From Methylomicrobium agile (lineage in GTDB: Bacteria; Pseudomonadota; Gammaproteobacteria; Methylococcales; Methylomonadaceae), in contig NZ_JPOJ01000001.1 in the NCBI RefSeq assembly GCF_000733855.1, positions 186,001 through 250,000 of the forward strand: a DNA stretch of 64,000 nt, read 5' to 3'. Below, piece by piece: positions 8,615 through 18,013 of this stretch. How positions within the stretch are numbered: position 1 is the first letter of the stretch; every line of letters starts with the position of its first letter. A model generated the notes under the pieces. The model was not told where the DNA came from. It saw only the letters and a program-made list of their open reading frames with translations, and made no database searches. The translations under genes were made by a program, and so were the position numbers.

Positions 8615-9252
8615 GTTTCGGCATCGTCTGTTTCGACTGCGACAGTACGTTAAGCCGGATCGAAGGCATCGACGAGCTGGCCGGACGCGCCGGCATCGGC
8701 GAAGCGATGGCCCGGCTGACCGACGCGGCGATGAACGGCGAAGTGCCGCTCGAAGCGGTCTACGAAAAGCGGCTGTCGCTGATCCGGCCGGATGCGGACA
8801 GCATCGACTGGCTGGCCGGGCTGTACATCGCCGAAATAGTCGAAGGCGTGGCGGACGTTTTTTCGGCGCTCGCCGCGCACGGCAAGGAAGTCCATATCGT
8901 CAGCGGCGGCCTGCGCCAGGCGATCCTGCCGCTGGCAGGGTTTCTCGGCGTGCCGGAAAACCATGTACATGCGGTCGACATCTATTTCAACGCCGACGGC
9001 GGCTACCGCGATTTCGACCAAACCTCGCCTTTGGCCCGGACCGGCGGCAAGGCGCAAATCTGCCGGGACCTCAAACGTCCGGAAACGCCGCTGGTGCTGA
9101 TCGGCGACGGCAAGACCGACATGGAGGCCAAGCAGGACGGCGTCAGCGTGATCGGTTTCGGCGGTGTTGCCGCGCGGCCCGTCGTCCGCGAACTGGCCGA
9201 CCATTTCGTGAACGGACCGAGTTTGGCGGCGGTGTTGAGACATATTCTGTAG
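8611..9252 (+). CDS. serB: phosphoserine phosphatase (HAD family)
   Basis: A 213-residue HAD phosphatase. Motif I is FDCDSTLS, the IEGIDELA segment follows it as in phosphoserine phosphatases, motif II is HIVSGG and motif III/IV is LIGDGKTDMEAK. It would hydrolyse phosphoserine to serine in the cytoplasm. It lacks the N-terminal ACT extension of E. coli SerB. The ATGA overlap with serA makes a two-gene serine operon; the transaminase SerC is not in the window. Confidence 0.87.
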   Translation: MSFGIVCFDCDSTLSRIEGIDELAGRAGIGEAMARLTDAAMNGEVPLEAVYEKRLSLIRPDADSIDWLAGLYIAEIVEGVADVFSALAAHGKEVHIVSGGLRQAILPLAGFLGVPENHVHAVDIYFNADGGYRDFDQTSPLARTGGKAQICRDLKRPETPLVLIGDGKTDMEAKQDGVSVIGFGGVAARPVVRELADHFVNGPSLAAVLRHIL

Positions 9253-9268
9253 TTAAAAATGTCTATAA

Positions 9269-9508
9269 ATGAGCAAAGCCGGCAAAACCCTCGACAAGAT
9301 GCGAGCCAATCCCCGCGACTGGCGGATTGAAGATCTGGAGTCCGTGGCGAAACAGCATCAACTGATAATACGCAAACCGGGCGGCAGCCACGTGATTTTT
9401 CAAAAACAAGGGATTGACTTTGCAGTTAGCGTTCCTGCGCATAAGCCCATTAAACCGATTTATGTGCGGCGTTTGATCGAATTAATCGATGCAGGAGATG
9501 AACAATGA
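9269..9508 (+). CDS. hicA: HicA-type toxin
   Basis: A 79-residue protein with the HicA double-stranded-RNA-binding-like fold. The catalytic histidine sits in KPGGSHVIFQK, and PAHKPIKPIYVRRLI follows as in HicA mRNA interferases. HicA toxins cleave mRNA independently of the ribosome. It is slightly longer than the classic ~60 residues because of an N-terminal helix. It overlaps hicB by 4 bp, and the pair sits between serB and yebC, unrelated housekeeping genes. Confidence 0.85.
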   Translation: MSKAGKTLDKMRANPRDWRIEDLESVAKQHQLIIRKPGGSHVIFQKQGIDFAVSVPAHKPIKPIYVRRLIELIDAGDEQ

Positions 9509-9867
9509 ATATTCCCGATTTCGACGATTATCCTTTTGAAGTCCGCCCTTTATCTCCGGAAGATGGCGGCGGATTTTTGATCACGTTTCCGGATTTGCCG
9601 GGCTGCATGGCGGATGGAGAAACCCCGGAAGAGGCGATTCTGGAAGGAAGAGATGCATTCCGGTGTTGGATGTTGGCACACGCCGAAGGCGGCCGGCCTG
9701 TTCCGCTGCCGAACAGCGGCGGCGAGTCCGGAAAATTCGTGCAGCGATTGCCGAAGTCACTGCATGCGAAATTATCCGCCCGCGCAAAGCAGGAAGGCGT
9801 TAGCCTGAATACGCTGGTACTTACTTTCATTGCGGAAGGTTTGGGACAACGTAATTCGCACGCCTAA
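9505..9867 (+). CDS. hicB: HicB-type antitoxin
   Basis: A 120-residue protein. The N-terminal RNase-H-like HicB domain has DGGGFLITFPDLPGCMADG, then TPEEAILEGRDAF. The C-terminal part (VQRLPKSLHAKLSARAKQ..., SLNTLVLTFIAEGL) is a ribbon-helix-helix DNA-binding segment. It neutralises HicA and usually represses its own promoter. The ATGA overlap with hicA sets the start. Confidence 0.88.
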   Translation: MNIPDFDDYPFEVRPLSPEDGGGFLITFPDLPGCMADGETPEEAILEGRDAFRCWMLAHAEGGRPVPLPNSGGESGKFVQRLPKSLHAKLSARAKQEGVSLNTLVLTFIAEGLGQRNSHA

Positions 9868-10003
9868 TGCACAATGAGATTTTATCAAGATACCCACCGC
9901 GTACCTTAAATCACTCTCCCCGCGACGGAAAACACCCAAAATGGTATGCGGTATGTACCCTACAGTTTTTGTTAGTTTTAAAGATTAATGATTAGAGAAA
10001 ACA

Positions 10004-10753
10004 ATGGCAGGACACAGTAAATGGGCTAACATCCGGCACCGCAAGGCCGGACAGGACGCCAAACGCGGTAAGATCTTCACCAAGCTGCTGCGCGAAATCA
10101 CCGTCGCGGTCAAATCCGGCGGTCCCGACGCCGGCAGCAATCCGACCTTGCGCACCGCAATCGACAAGGCGCTCGGCTCGAACATGCGCCGCGACACGAT
10201 CGATAATGCGATCAAAAAGGCATCAGGCGCACAGGAAGGCGTGAATTACGAGGAAGTGCGCTACGAAGGCTACGGCCCCGGCGGCACCGCGGTGATGGTC
10301 GAGTGCCTGACCGACAACCGCAACCGCACCGTCAGCGATGTCCGCCATGCATTCACGAAGGCGGGCGGCAACCTCGGCACCGACGGCTCGGTCGCCTATC
10401 TGTTCACCAAGACCGGCATGCTGAGTTATGCGGAAGACGCCGATGAAGACGCGCTAATGGAAGCCGCGCTGGAAGCCGGCGCAAATGACGTGGTCACCAA
10501 CGACGACGGCTCGATCGACGTGATGACCTCGCCCGAAGACTATCTGGCCGTCAAGGAGACGCTGATCGCGGCCGGCTTCACCCCCGACAACGCGGAAGTC
10601 ACCATGCAGGCCTCGACCCAGACCGAACTGGGTCCCGAAGACGCGGAAAAAATGCTGCGCCTGATCGACCGCCTGGAAGATCTCGACGACGTGCAGAACG
10701 TCTATTCGAACGCGGACATCAGCGAAGAAATCATGGCCCAGTTCGCAGGCTGA
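10004..10753 (+). CDS. yebC: YebC/PmpR-family protein
   Basis: A 249-residue protein starting [18 protein letters not shown], the hallmark of the family, with ARGxxNPxL-like [13 protein letters not shown] and [14 protein letters not shown] motifs. Family members act as transcriptional regulators, and some relieve ribosome stalling at proline motifs; sequence alone does not say which applies here. The gene lies 7 bp upstream of ruvC, the conserved gammaproteobacterial order. Confidence 0.93.
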   Translation: MAGHSKWANIRHRKAGQDAKRGKIFTKLLREITVAVKSGGPDAGSNPTLRTAIDKALGSNMRRDTIDNAIKKASGAQEGVNYEEVRYEGYGPGGTAVMVECLTDNRNRTVSDVRHAFTKAGGNLGTDGSVAYLFTKTGMLSYAEDADEDALMEAALEAGANDVVTNDDGSIDVMTSPEDYLAVKETLIAAGFTPDNAEVTMQASTQTELGPEDAEKMLRLIDRLEDLDDVQNVYSNADISEEIMAQFAG

Positions 10754-10759
10754 CCCCTC

Positions 10760-11287
10760 TTGAATTCCAATGACACAGAGAGCCAGACCGTCCGGATTCT
10801 CGGCATCGACCCCGGCTCGCGCATCACCGGCTACGGCATCATCGAACAGGGACTGAACGACTGCCGCTACATAGCCAGCGGCTGCATCCGGGTTCAGGCC
10901 GATTATTTTCCGGACCGGTTGAAACAGATTTTCGATTCGGTACTCGAAATCATTGAAGTTTACCGGCCCGAACAAATGGCCATTGAACAGGTATTCATGC
11001 ACAAAAACGCCGATTCGGCGCTGAAGCTCGGCCAGGCGCGCGGGGCGGCGATTTGCGCGGTGCAGACCGCCGATCTGCCGGTCTTCGAATATGCGGCCCG
11101 CCAGGTCAAGCAGGCGCTGGTCGGCAAGGGCAACGCGGAGAAAACGCAGGTGCAGCATATGGTCAAAATTCTGCTCGGCATCCAGGGCGAACTGCAAATC
11201 GACGCCAGCGACGCACTGGGACTGTGCCTGTGCCATTCGCACCACCGTCAGACCGCGTTGCGGATTCGCCGGAGCACGACGCGATGA
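10760..11287 (+). CDS. ruvC: Holliday-junction endonuclease RuvC
   Basis: A 175-residue resolvase subunit. The four acidic catalytic residues are visible: D in [10 protein letters not shown] in MAIEQVF, and the two D in IDASDALGL. It cleaves four-way junctions made by RuvAB branch migration. The frame starts at TTG 10760; the next ATG is out of frame, so a TTG start with a weak ribosome site is likely. It overlaps ruvA by 4 bp. Confidence 0.93.
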   Translation: MNSNDTESQTVRILGIDPGSRITGYGIIEQGLNDCRYIASGCIRVQADYFPDRLKQIFDSVLEIIEVYRPEQMAIEQVFMHKNADSALKLGQARGAAICAVQTADLPVFEYAARQVKQALVGKGNAEKTQVQHMVKILLGIQGELQIDASDALGLCLCHSHHRQTALRIRRSTTR

Positions 11288-11883
11288 TCGGCTTCTTGCG
11301 CGGCATTCTGGCTCACAAGGCCCCTCCCCTGCTGCTGCTCGACGTACACGGCGTCGGCTACGAAATCGAAGCACCGATGACCACGTTTTACAATCTGCCG
11401 GCGGTCGGCAGCGAAGTCAAACTGCATACGCATCTGGTCGTGCGCGAAGACGCGCATAGCTTATTCGGCTTTTCCAGCGAAGCCGATCGGACCTTGTTCC
11501 GAAGCTTGATCAAGATCAGCGGCGTCGGCCCGAAGCTGGCGTTGACGCTGTTGTCCGGGCTGACCGCGGATCAGTTCCAGCGCGCAGTTCACGAAAATGA
11601 TACGCAGGCTTTAGTCCGCCTGCCCGGCGTCGGCAAAAAAACCGCCGAACGCCTGATCATCGAAATGCGCGACCGGCTGCCCGAATTTGGCGGGGGCGCC
11701 CCGCTCGATATCGGCATCCAGGTCGGTCCGTCCGGTAACTCGCCCAAACAGGAAGCGATCAGCGCCCTGTGCGCATTGGGCTACAAGCCGCAGGATGCGG
11801 CCAAAATGGTGCAGAACGTCGCGACTGACGACAAACGCTGCGAAGACATCATCCGGCTGGCCTTGCAGGGTGCGGCGCGATGA
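11284..11883 (+). CDS. ruvA: Holliday-junction DNA helicase subunit RuvA
   Basis: A 199-residue protein beginning [15 protein letters not shown]. It has the N-terminal OB-fold, two helix-hairpin-helix motifs ([16 protein letters not shown] and [16 protein letters not shown]) and a C-terminal RuvB-contacting domain ([19 protein letters not shown]). The start is fixed by the ATGA overlap with ruvC, and the stop overlaps ruvB in the same way. RuvA binds the junction as a tetramer and loads RuvB. Confidence 0.95.
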   Translation: MIGFLRGILAHKAPPLLLLDVHGVGYEIEAPMTTFYNLPAVGSEVKLHTHLVVREDAHSLFGFSSEADRTLFRSLIKISGVGPKLALTLLSGLTADQFQRAVHENDTQALVRLPGVGKKTAERLIIEMRDRLPEFGGGAPLDIGIQVGPSGNSPKQEAISALCALGYKPQDAAKMVQNVATDDKRCEDIIRLALQGAAR

Positions 11884-12914
11884 TCGAAAAAGACCGCCTG
11901 ATCACGCCGCACAGCAGGCTCGACGAAGAGCGGCAGGACCGCGCGATCCGCCCGAAAAAGCTGGCCGACTACATCGGCCAGGAAGAACTGCGCACTCAGA
12001 TGGAAATCTTCATCAAGGCCGCCACCGCGCGCCAGGAAGCGCTCGACCACGTATTAATTTTCGGCCCGCCCGGGCTCGGCAAAACCACGCTCGCGAACAT
12101 CATCGCGGCCGAAATGTCGGTCAATATCCGCCAGACCTCGGGACCGGTGCTCGAAAAGGCCGGCGATCTGGCCGCCCTGCTGACCAATCTCGAAGCGCAC
12201 GACGTGCTGTTCATCGACGAAATCCACCGGCTCAGCCCGGCGGTCGAAGAAATTCTCTATCCGGCGATGGAAGACTACCAGCTCGATATCATGATCGGCG
12301 AAGGCCCGGCCGCCCGCTCGATCAAACTGGATCTGCCGCCGTTCACCCTGGTCGGCGCGACGACCCGGGCGGGCCTTCTGACCTCGCCGCTGCGCGACCG
12401 CTTCGGGATCGTGCAGCGGCTCGAATTCTACACGATCGACGAACTCGCCAAGATCATCACCCGCTCGGCCGCTCTCCTGAACATCGCCATCGAACCGAAC
12501 GGCGCGCTGGAAATCGCCAAACGCGCGCGCGGCACGCCGCGGATCGCCAACCGGCTGCTGCGCCGGGTGCGCGATTTCGCCGAGGTCAAAGGCTCGGGCG
12601 TCGTCTCCGAACAAATTGCCGTTCAGGCGCTGGACATGTTGAAAGTGGATCATAACGGCTTCGACGCGCTGGACCGGAAATTGCTTTTGACGATGATAGA
12701 GAACTTCGGCGGCGGACCGGTCGGGCTGGATACGCTGTCCGCCGCGATCAGCGAGGAACGCGGCACGATCGAAGACGTGCTGGAGCCGTACCTGCTGCAG
12801 CAGGGCTTCATCATGCGCACGCCGAGAGGGCGGATCGTCACCCAGAACGCCTATCTGCATTTCGGCTTGAAGCCACCCAATCGGCTCGGGACTTCGCTGG
12901 ATTTGTTCGAATAA
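11880..12914 (+). CDS. ruvB: Holliday-junction branch-migration motor RuvB
   Basis: A 344-residue AAA+ ATPase. Walker A is [12 protein letters not shown], Walker B is [10 protein letters not shown], sensor I is VGATTRAG and sensor II is [17 protein letters not shown]. The C-terminal winged helix carries [14 protein letters not shown]. It drives branch migration with RuvA and is the last gene of the tightly overlapped ruvCAB operon. Confidence 0.97.
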   Translation: MIEKDRLITPHSRLDEERQDRAIRPKKLADYIGQEELRTQMEIFIKAATARQEALDHVLIFGPPGLGKTTLANIIAAEMSVNIRQTSGPVLEKAGDLAALLTNLEAHDVLFIDEIHRLSPAVEEILYPAMEDYQLDIMIGEGPAARSIKLDLPPFTLVGATTRAGLLTSPLRDRFGIVQRLEFYTIDELAKIITRSAALLNIAIEPNGALEIAKRARGTPRIANRLLRRVRDFAEVKGSGVVSEQIAVQALDMLKVDHNGFDALDRKLLLTMIENFGGGPVGLDTLSAAISEERGTIEDVLEPYLLQQGFIMRTPRGRIVTQNAYLHFGLKPPNRLGTSLDLFE

Positions 12915-13021
12915 TTCTACCGTTCCGGAATCCGGGCCTCTCGGTTCCGTTCAGCTGCCTCGAAACGGCCGTACCGTTCGTTGAATAAATTGCGCTTGAA
13001 TCAAAAAAATTTAACCTTATC

Positions 13022-13441
13022 ATGATACAAGGCGATAAACCTATAAAAAAATTCAATTGGCCGATTCGCGTCTATTACGAAGACACCGACGCCGGCGGCG
13101 TCGTGTTTCATTCGAATTATCTGAATTTTTTCGAGCGCGCCCGAACCGAAATGTTGCGCGCGTTCGGCCATGAGCAGGACGCGCTGAGGGCCGATTACGG
13201 CATCATTTTCGTCGTGCGTTCGTTGCAGGTCGATTATCTGAAACCGGCCCGCTTCAACGACCTGCTGCTCGTCGGCGCCCGGCTTACTGAAGCCAAAAAA
13301 GCCAGCCTGGTCTTCGAGCAGAAGATCACGCGCGGCGACGATATTTTATGTAAGGGCATCTTCCGCATCGCCTGCCTCGATGCGAATGCGATGACTCCGA
13401 AAGCGATTCCTCAACATTTGTTTAAAACCATTGAAGAATGA
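13022..13441 (+). CDS. ybgC: YbgC-type acyl-CoA thioesterase
   Basis: A 139-residue hot-dog-fold thioesterase. The catalytic motif YYEDTDAGGVVFHSNYL near residue 20 holds the conserved Asp. E. coli YbgC hydrolyses short or acyl-ACP-linked acyl-CoAs and binds ACP. It opens the tol-pal operon and overlaps tolQ by 4 bp, as in most gammaproteobacteria. Its job in Tol function is not settled. Confidence 0.92.
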   Translation: MIQGDKPIKKFNWPIRVYYEDTDAGGVVFHSNYLNFFERARTEMLRAFGHEQDALRADYGIIFVVRSLQVDYLKPARFNDLLLVGARLTEAKKASLVFEQKITRGDDILCKGIFRIACLDANAMTPKAIPQHLFKTIEE

Positions 13442-14115
13442 ACACTGACTTATCGATCCTCCACCTCATCAAGGAAGCCAGCGTTGTCGTCCAATTCGTG
13501 ATGGCGCTGCTGGTTTCGGCCTCTCTCGCCTCCTGGACGTTCATCTTTTCCAAACGGAAGGAACTCAAACGCGCGATCACGATCACAGACGAATTCGAGG
13601 CCGAATTCTGGTCGGGTGTCGCCCTCGCCGAACTTTACCGCAAACTGACCGCCAAAGGCTTCGAACCCGAAGGGATCGAAAAAATCTTTCTGGCCGGATA
13701 CAAGGAATTCTCCCGTATGCGGCAGGCAGGCAACGTCGAACCGATCGTTCAGGTCGAAAGCGCGCAACGCGCCATGCGCATCGAATTGTCCCGCGAACTC
13801 GACCGGCTCGACGAACATCTGCCTTTTCTGGCCACGGTCGGGTCGACCAGCCCTTATGTCGGCCTGTTCGGCACGGTCTGGGGGATCATGAATTCATTCC
13901 GCTCATTGAGCAACGTCAAGCAGGCGACGCTGGCGCAGGTCGCGCCCGGCATCGCGGAAGCGCTGATCGCGACCGCGATCGGCCTGTTCGCGGCAATTCC
14001 CGCCGTGATCGCCTATAACCGCTTTTCGACCAATCTGGACCGCCTGATCGGGCGCTACGAATTGTTCGTCGAAGAGTTCGTCGTATTACTGCAAAGACAG
14101 GCGCACCAGAAATGA
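13438..14115 (+). CDS. tolQ: Tol-Pal inner-membrane proton channel subunit TolQ
   Basis: A 225-residue MotA/TolQ/ExbB protein with three membrane helices (about 18-38, 138-160 and 170-195). The conserved segment FLATVGSTSPYVGLFGTVWG begins the second helix, and EALIATAIGLFAAIPAVIAY is the third. With TolR it converts the proton gradient into movement of TolA for outer-membrane constriction at division. It overlaps both ybgC and tolR by 4 bp. Confidence 0.96.
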   Translation: MNTDLSILHLIKEASVVVQFVMALLVSASLASWTFIFSKRKELKRAITITDEFEAEFWSGVALAELYRKLTAKGFEPEGIEKIFLAGYKEFSRMRQAGNVEPIVQVESAQRAMRIELSRELDRLDEHLPFLATVGSTSPYVGLFGTVWGIMNSFRSLSNVKQATLAQVAPGIAEALIATAIGLFAAIPAVIAYNRFSTNLDRLIGRYELFVEEFVVLLQRQAHQK

Positions 14116-14555
14116 ACAGAAAAAACGGCCGGCGCAGAAAGCCGATGAGCGAAATCAACGTCGTCCCTTATATCGACGTCACCCTCGTCTTACTGATTAT
14201 TTTCATGATTACCACGCCGCTGCTGCTGCAGACCGGCGTCAAGGTCGATCTTCCTGAAGCCGAATCGGCGGTGGTCGAACCGAAGAACGATCCGCCGTTA
14301 GTGCTCACGATCCACAAAGAGCCGGCCGGGGATTACAAATATTTCATTATGTGCTGCGACAAAGAGCAGGAACCTATCGAACCCGAAGAAGTCGACGGTA
14401 GAGTATCGGCGGTCCTCGCCGAAAAACCCGAAACGCAAGTGCTGATCGAAGCCGACAGAGACGTCGATTACGGTACGGTCGTCACGATGATGGCCGGCAT
14501 GAAGAATAGCGGTGTACCGAATGTCGGCCTGCTGACCCGGCCCGAAGAAAACTGA
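14112..14555 (+). CDS. tolR: Tol-Pal inner-membrane protein TolR
   Basis: A 147-residue ExbD/TolR protein. The cytoplasmic N-terminus (MSEINVVPYIDVTLVLLIIF) holds the essential membrane aspartate in the single helix, and a periplasmic domain follows with the VLIEADRDVDYGTVV block. It partners TolQ. The periplasmic domain carries a CC pair in IMCCDKEQE, which I do not recall as usual for the family. Confidence 0.95.
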   Translation: MNRKNGRRRKPMSEINVVPYIDVTLVLLIIFMITTPLLLQTGVKVDLPEAESAVVEPKNDPPLVLTIHKEPAGDYKYFIMCCDKEQEPIEPEEVDGRVSAVLAEKPETQVLIEADRDVDYGTVVTMMAGMKNSGVPNVGLLTRPEEN

Positions 14556-14560
14556 GCGGG

Positions 14561-16252
14561 ATGAACACGAGAAAATACTCCTGGCCGTTCGTACTGGCCC
14601 TGATGCTGCATATCTCGATCATGCTGCTGTTCATCCTCAGTACGCTGTTCAAGCTGTCGGATAACTCGGAGCCGCCGCAACCGGAAATCATCCAGGCGAC
14701 GATCGTCGAACAACCGCCCGAGCCGGCGTCTGCCAAGGCAAAACCCGAACCCGCGCCGGAGCAACAGCCGGCTCCGGCGCCCGAGGTCGATCAGGCCGCC
14801 GAAATGCAGAAAAAAGCCGCCGCAATAGCGGAGGCTCAGGCGGCGAAGGCCAGAGAAGCGGCTGAAAAAGCCGTCGAGGAAAGAAAAGCGCAGGAAAAAG
14901 CGGCCGCGCTGAAAGCACAGAAACTGGCCGAGGAAAAAGCCGAGGCGGCGGCCAGGGCCGAAGCGGAAAAAGCCGCCAAAGCGAAAGCCGAGGCCGAAAA
15001 GACCGCTGCCGAAAAAGCGAAAAGACTGGCCGCCGAAAAAGCCGAGGCGGAAAAGGCGGCCGAAGCGAAAGCGCAGAAACTTGCAGCCGAAAAAACGGAG
15101 GCCGAGGCCAAAGCGAGAAAACTCGCAGCGGAAAAAGCGGAAGCCACCGCCAAGGCGGAGGCGGAAAAGGCCGCCGCCGAAAAAGCACAAAAACTGGCTG
15201 CCGAAAAGGCCGCCGCTGCGAAGGCCAAAACGGAAGCCGAAGCGAAAGCCAAGATGGAAGCCGAAAGACTGGCCGACCTGAAAGCGCAAAGGCTCGCAGC
15301 CGAGAAAGCCGAACAGGAAAAAGCCGCCAAAGCCAAGGCCGAAGCGGAGAAAGCCAGAAAGCTCGCCGCCGAAAAAGCGGTCGAGGAAAAAGCTAAAAAG
15401 CTGGCCGCGGAAAAAGCCGCCGAGGAAAAAGCTAAAAAGCTGGCCACGGAAAAAGCTGCCGAGGAAAAAGCCAAAAAACTGGCTGCGGAAAAAGCCGCCG
15501 AGGAAAAAGCCAAAAAACTGGCTGCGGAAAAAGCCGAGACGGCGGCAAAGGCCAAAGCCGAGGCGGAAAAAGCCGCCAAAGCGAAAGCCGAGGCCGAGAA
15601 GGCGGCGGCCGAAAAAGTAAAAAAACTGGCCGCCGAGAAAGCGGCCAAGGCAAAAGCGGAAGCCGCAGCCAAGGCAAAAGCCGAAGCGGAAGCGAAAGCC
15701 AAAGCTGAAGCCGAGAAAGCGAAAAAATTAGCGGCTGAAAAAGCGGCAGCCGAAAAAGCCGCCGCCGCGAAGGCCAAAGTGGAAGCCGAAGCGAAAGCCA
15801 AGGCCAAAGCGGAGGCCGAGGCCAAAGCAAAGGTGGAAGCCGAACGTGCTGCAGCCGAGGCCAAAGCGAAAGCCGAAGCCCAAGCCAAGGCCGAAGCGGA
15901 AAGGGCCGCCGCCGAGAAAGCCGCTCAGGAAGCGAAAGCTAAAGCTGCCGCCTCGCAGGAGGCGATCACCAAGGCGATCCAGGCCATTCGGCTGAAGGTC
16001 AACCGCAGTTGGATCCGGCCGATGTCGATGAAGCCGGGCCTGAAATGCAAAATCCGGGTCAGATTGATGTCCGACGGCTCCGTGATCGAAGCCGAAGTCA
16101 TCGCCTCCAGCGGCGACGAGATTTTCGACCGCTCGGCCGAGAATGCGGTCAACAAGGCGTCTCCGTTGCCGGTACCTCAGGATAAGGACGTGTTCGCGAA
16201 AAGTTTCCGGTCGTTTACGTTCACTTTCGATCCCGACCGGGGCGCTTATTAA
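14561..16252 (+). CDS. tolA: TolA with a greatly extended helical domain
   Basis: TolA bridges the inner membrane (with TolQR) and Pal/TolB. Domain I is one membrane helix at residues 8-30. Domain II, about residues 50-465, is an almost pure Ala/Lys/Glu helix of AKAEAEKA-like units. Domain III (about 470-563) is the TonB-like fold with NRSWIRP, GLKCKIRVRLMSDGSV and FDRSAENAVNKASPLP. At 563 residues it is clearly longer than the ~420 of E. coli; the excess is in domain II, including a 39-bp tandem repeat at 15383-15538. The long helix may span a wider periplasm. Confidence 0.94.
   Translation: MNTRKYSWPFVLALMLHISIMLLFILSTLFKLSDNSEPPQPEIIQATIVEQPPEPASAKAKPEPAPEQQPAPAPEVDQAAEMQKKAAAIAEAQAAKAREAAEKAVEERKAQEKAAALKAQKLAEEKAEAAARAEAEKAAKAKAEAEKTAAEKAKRLAAEKAEAEKAAEAKAQKLAAEKTEAEAKARKLAAEKAEATAKAEAEKAAAEKAQKLAAEKAAAAKAKTEAEAKAKMEAERLADLKAQRLAAEKAEQEKAAKAKAEAEKARKLAAEKAVEEKAKKLAAEKAAEEKAKKLATEKAAEEKAKKLAAEKAAEEKAKKLAAEKAETAAKAKAEAEKAAKAKAEAEKAAAEKVKKLAAEKAAKAKAEAAAKAKAEAEAKAKAEAEKAKKLAAEKAAAEKAAAAKAKVEAEAKAKAKAEAEAKAKVEAERAAAEAKAKAEAQAKAEAERAAAEKAAQEAKAKAAASQEAITKAIQAIRLKVNRSWIRPMSMKPGLKCKIRVRLMSDGSVIEAEVIASSGDEIFDRSAENAVNKASPLPVPQDKDVFAKSFRSFTFTFDPDRGAY
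15383..15538 (+). repeat. four tandem 39-bp units within tolA
   Basis: Units at 15383, 15422, 15461 and 15500 each encode EEKAKKLAAEKAA or a one-residue variant. The copies differ by only a few bases, so the expansion by slippage or unequal crossover is recent. Length variation between strains is expected here. Confidence 0.85.
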
Positions 16253-16268
16253 TATAACACTGCTCTGC

Positions 16269-16474
16269 GTAGGTTGGGTTAGGCGTTAGCCGTAACCCAA
16301 CGAAATCGCAGACGGCAATGTTGGGTTACGCTATCGCTAACCCAACCTACAAATGCGTTCCCACGCCGAAGCGTGGAAACGATGAAAAGCTCACAGGTAG
16401 GGTACGCTGTGCGTACCTTTTTGGAGCCCAATCGAGTTCGAAAGTCGATGCAGGGTACGCAGAGCGTACCCTGC
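16269..16474. repeat. three adjacent palindromes between tolA and tolB
   Basis: First palindrome: GTAGGTTGGGTTAG... arms at 16269-16301 and 16320-16350. Second: a GTTCCCACGC...GCGTGGAAAC hairpin at 16357-16380. Third: GTAGGGTACGCTGTGCGTACC at 16397-16417 with its complement at 16454-16474. The first and third share a GTAG head. They fill almost the whole 261-bp gap that splits the tol operon and may reduce readthrough from tolA into tolB. Confidence 0.75.
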
Positions 16475-16513
16475 ACATGATAATATTTTGAAAGTGTTTT
16501 GAGAGGTCTGCGC

Positions 16514-17791
16514 GTGAAGAGAATAAAGAAAATCGTCATCATCGGCTTGTTAGGTCTGTTCGCGCCGCTGCTGCGCGCGGAAATGGACATCGAAATCACC
16601 GAAGGCATCGAAAGCGCGCTGCCGATCGCCATCGTACCGTTCGCGCAGCAAGGCCCCGCGCCGATCAGCATCAGCAGCGTCGTCAGCAACGACCTGGGGC
16701 ACAGCGGCTATTTCAAGCCGATGAGCGAACAATACATGCCGGCGCGTCCGACGTCACCCGAAGCCATCCAGTTCGAACAATGGAAATCGGTCGGCCAGAA
16801 CTACATCGTGATCGGCCAGGCGATCCCGGCCGGAAACCAATACAATGTGCAGTTCCAGTTGTTCGACGTGAATAACGGCAGCCAGCTGCTCGGCTACCGG
16901 ATGACTTCTTCCGCCCAGGATTTGCGCCGGACCGCGCATCACATCAGCGACCTGATCTTCGAAAAACTGATCGGCAAAAAAGGCGTGTTCAGCGGCCGTA
17001 TCGCCTATATCACCAGCAGCGGCCAGGGCGCATCCGCGACGCACCGGCTGCAGGTCGCCGACGCGGACGGCTTCAATCCGCAAACGATCGCGGCTTCATC
17101 CGAACCCTTGATGTCGCCGTCCTGGTCGCCGGACGGCCGCAAAATGGCTTACGTCTCGTTCGAAAGAAAAACCGCGGCAATTTATGTCCAAACGCTCGCG
17201 ACCGGGCAGCGGGTGAAAGTCGCCGAATTCCCCGGCATCAACGGGGCGCCTTCCTGGTCGCCGGACGGCGGCAAGCTCGCGCTGACCTTGTCGAAGGACG
17301 GCAGCCCGGACATTTACGTGCTGAATCTGATCAACAATTCGTTGACCAAAATCACCAACAGCACCGCCATCGATACCGAGCCGGCGTGGTCGCCCGACGG
17401 CAGCACCATCGTCTTCACCTCGGACCGCGGCGGCAAACCGCAGCTTTACCGGGTTTCGAGTCAAGGCGGTTCCGAAAAACGGATCACCTTCTCCGGCAGT
17501 TACAATGCGCGCGCCAGTTTCTCGCCGGATGGAAAAAACATCGCGATGGTACACGGTAACGGCAACGACTACCGGATTGCGGTGCTGGATGTCGCGAGCG
17601 GCACGATCAACGTGCTGACCGGCGGCCCGACCGACGAATCGCCCAGCTTCGCGCCGAACGGAGACTTGATTTTATACGCTTCGCAACGCGGCAGCGGCGG
17701 CTATCTGGCAGCCGTATCGCTCGACGGCAAGATGCAGCAAAAACTCGTCTTCGACAGCAACGCGGTCAGAGAGCCGGCCTGGTCCCCGTAG
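16514..17791 (+). CDS. tolB: Tol-Pal periplasmic protein TolB
   Basis: A 425-residue protein with a signal peptide (hydrophobic IVIIGLLGLFAPLL ending near RAEMDIEI). Its N-terminal domain binds TolA, and the C-terminal six-bladed propeller shows repeated SWSPDG motifs (PSWSPDGRKMAYVS, PSWSPDGGKLALT, PAWSPDGSTIVFTSDRGG). The start GTG 16514 follows GAGAGG at 16501-16506 with good spacing; an in-frame TTG at 16499 is less likely. It binds Pal at the outer membrane. Confidence 0.93.
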   Translation: MKRIKKIVIIGLLGLFAPLLRAEMDIEITEGIESALPIAIVPFAQQGPAPISISSVVSNDLGHSGYFKPMSEQYMPARPTSPEAIQFEQWKSVGQNYIVIGQAIPAGNQYNVQFQLFDVNNGSQLLGYRMTSSAQDLRRTAHHISDLIFEKLIGKKGVFSGRIAYITSSGQGASATHRLQVADADGFNPQTIAASSEPLMSPSWSPDGRKMAYVSFERKTAAIYVQTLATGQRVKVAEFPGINGAPSWSPDGGKLALTLSKDGSPDIYVLNLINNSLTKITNSTAIDTEPAWSPDGSTIVFTSDRGGKPQLYRVSSQGGSEKRITFSGSYNARASFSPDGKNIAMVHGNGNDYRIAVLDVASGTINVLTGGPTDESPSFAPNGDLILYASQRGSGGYLAAVSLDGKMQQKLVFDSNAVREPAWSP

Positions 17792-17802
17792 ATTTTGCCG
17801 CC

Positions 17803-17826
17803 GTTCCCACGCTCCGGCGTGGGAAC
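17803..17826. repeat. GTTCCCACGC hairpin after tolB
   Basis: A perfect 10-bp inverted repeat, GTTCCCACGC (17803-17812) with GCGTGGGAAC (17817-17826), around a 4-base loop. Relatives occur at 349-373 and 16357-16380. No U-run follows, so it is a dispersed repeat or a processing hairpin rather than a classic terminator. The rest of the gap to pal shows nothing else. Confidence 0.55.
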
Positions 17827-18013
17827 TTAGCCTGCCTTAAAGGGTATAAAGGTCATTTCATTACGATCCGGAAGAATGCCCGGACAAGGTGATTTTTCCG
17901 ATGATAAATGTGAGCCCCTCCATCCGCCCGGTACATGGTCCGGCCGAATTGACCAATTGGCGCCCCCTCCTTTTTCTTGTACAATTATTGCCTTATTTTT
18001 CGGGACCTTAACG

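Noticed and set aside
14836-15888. 350-codon minus-strand frame opposite tolA
   Set aside because: A pure shadow of the repetitive Ala/Lys/Glu coding region (product is Ala/Ser/Phe repeats).
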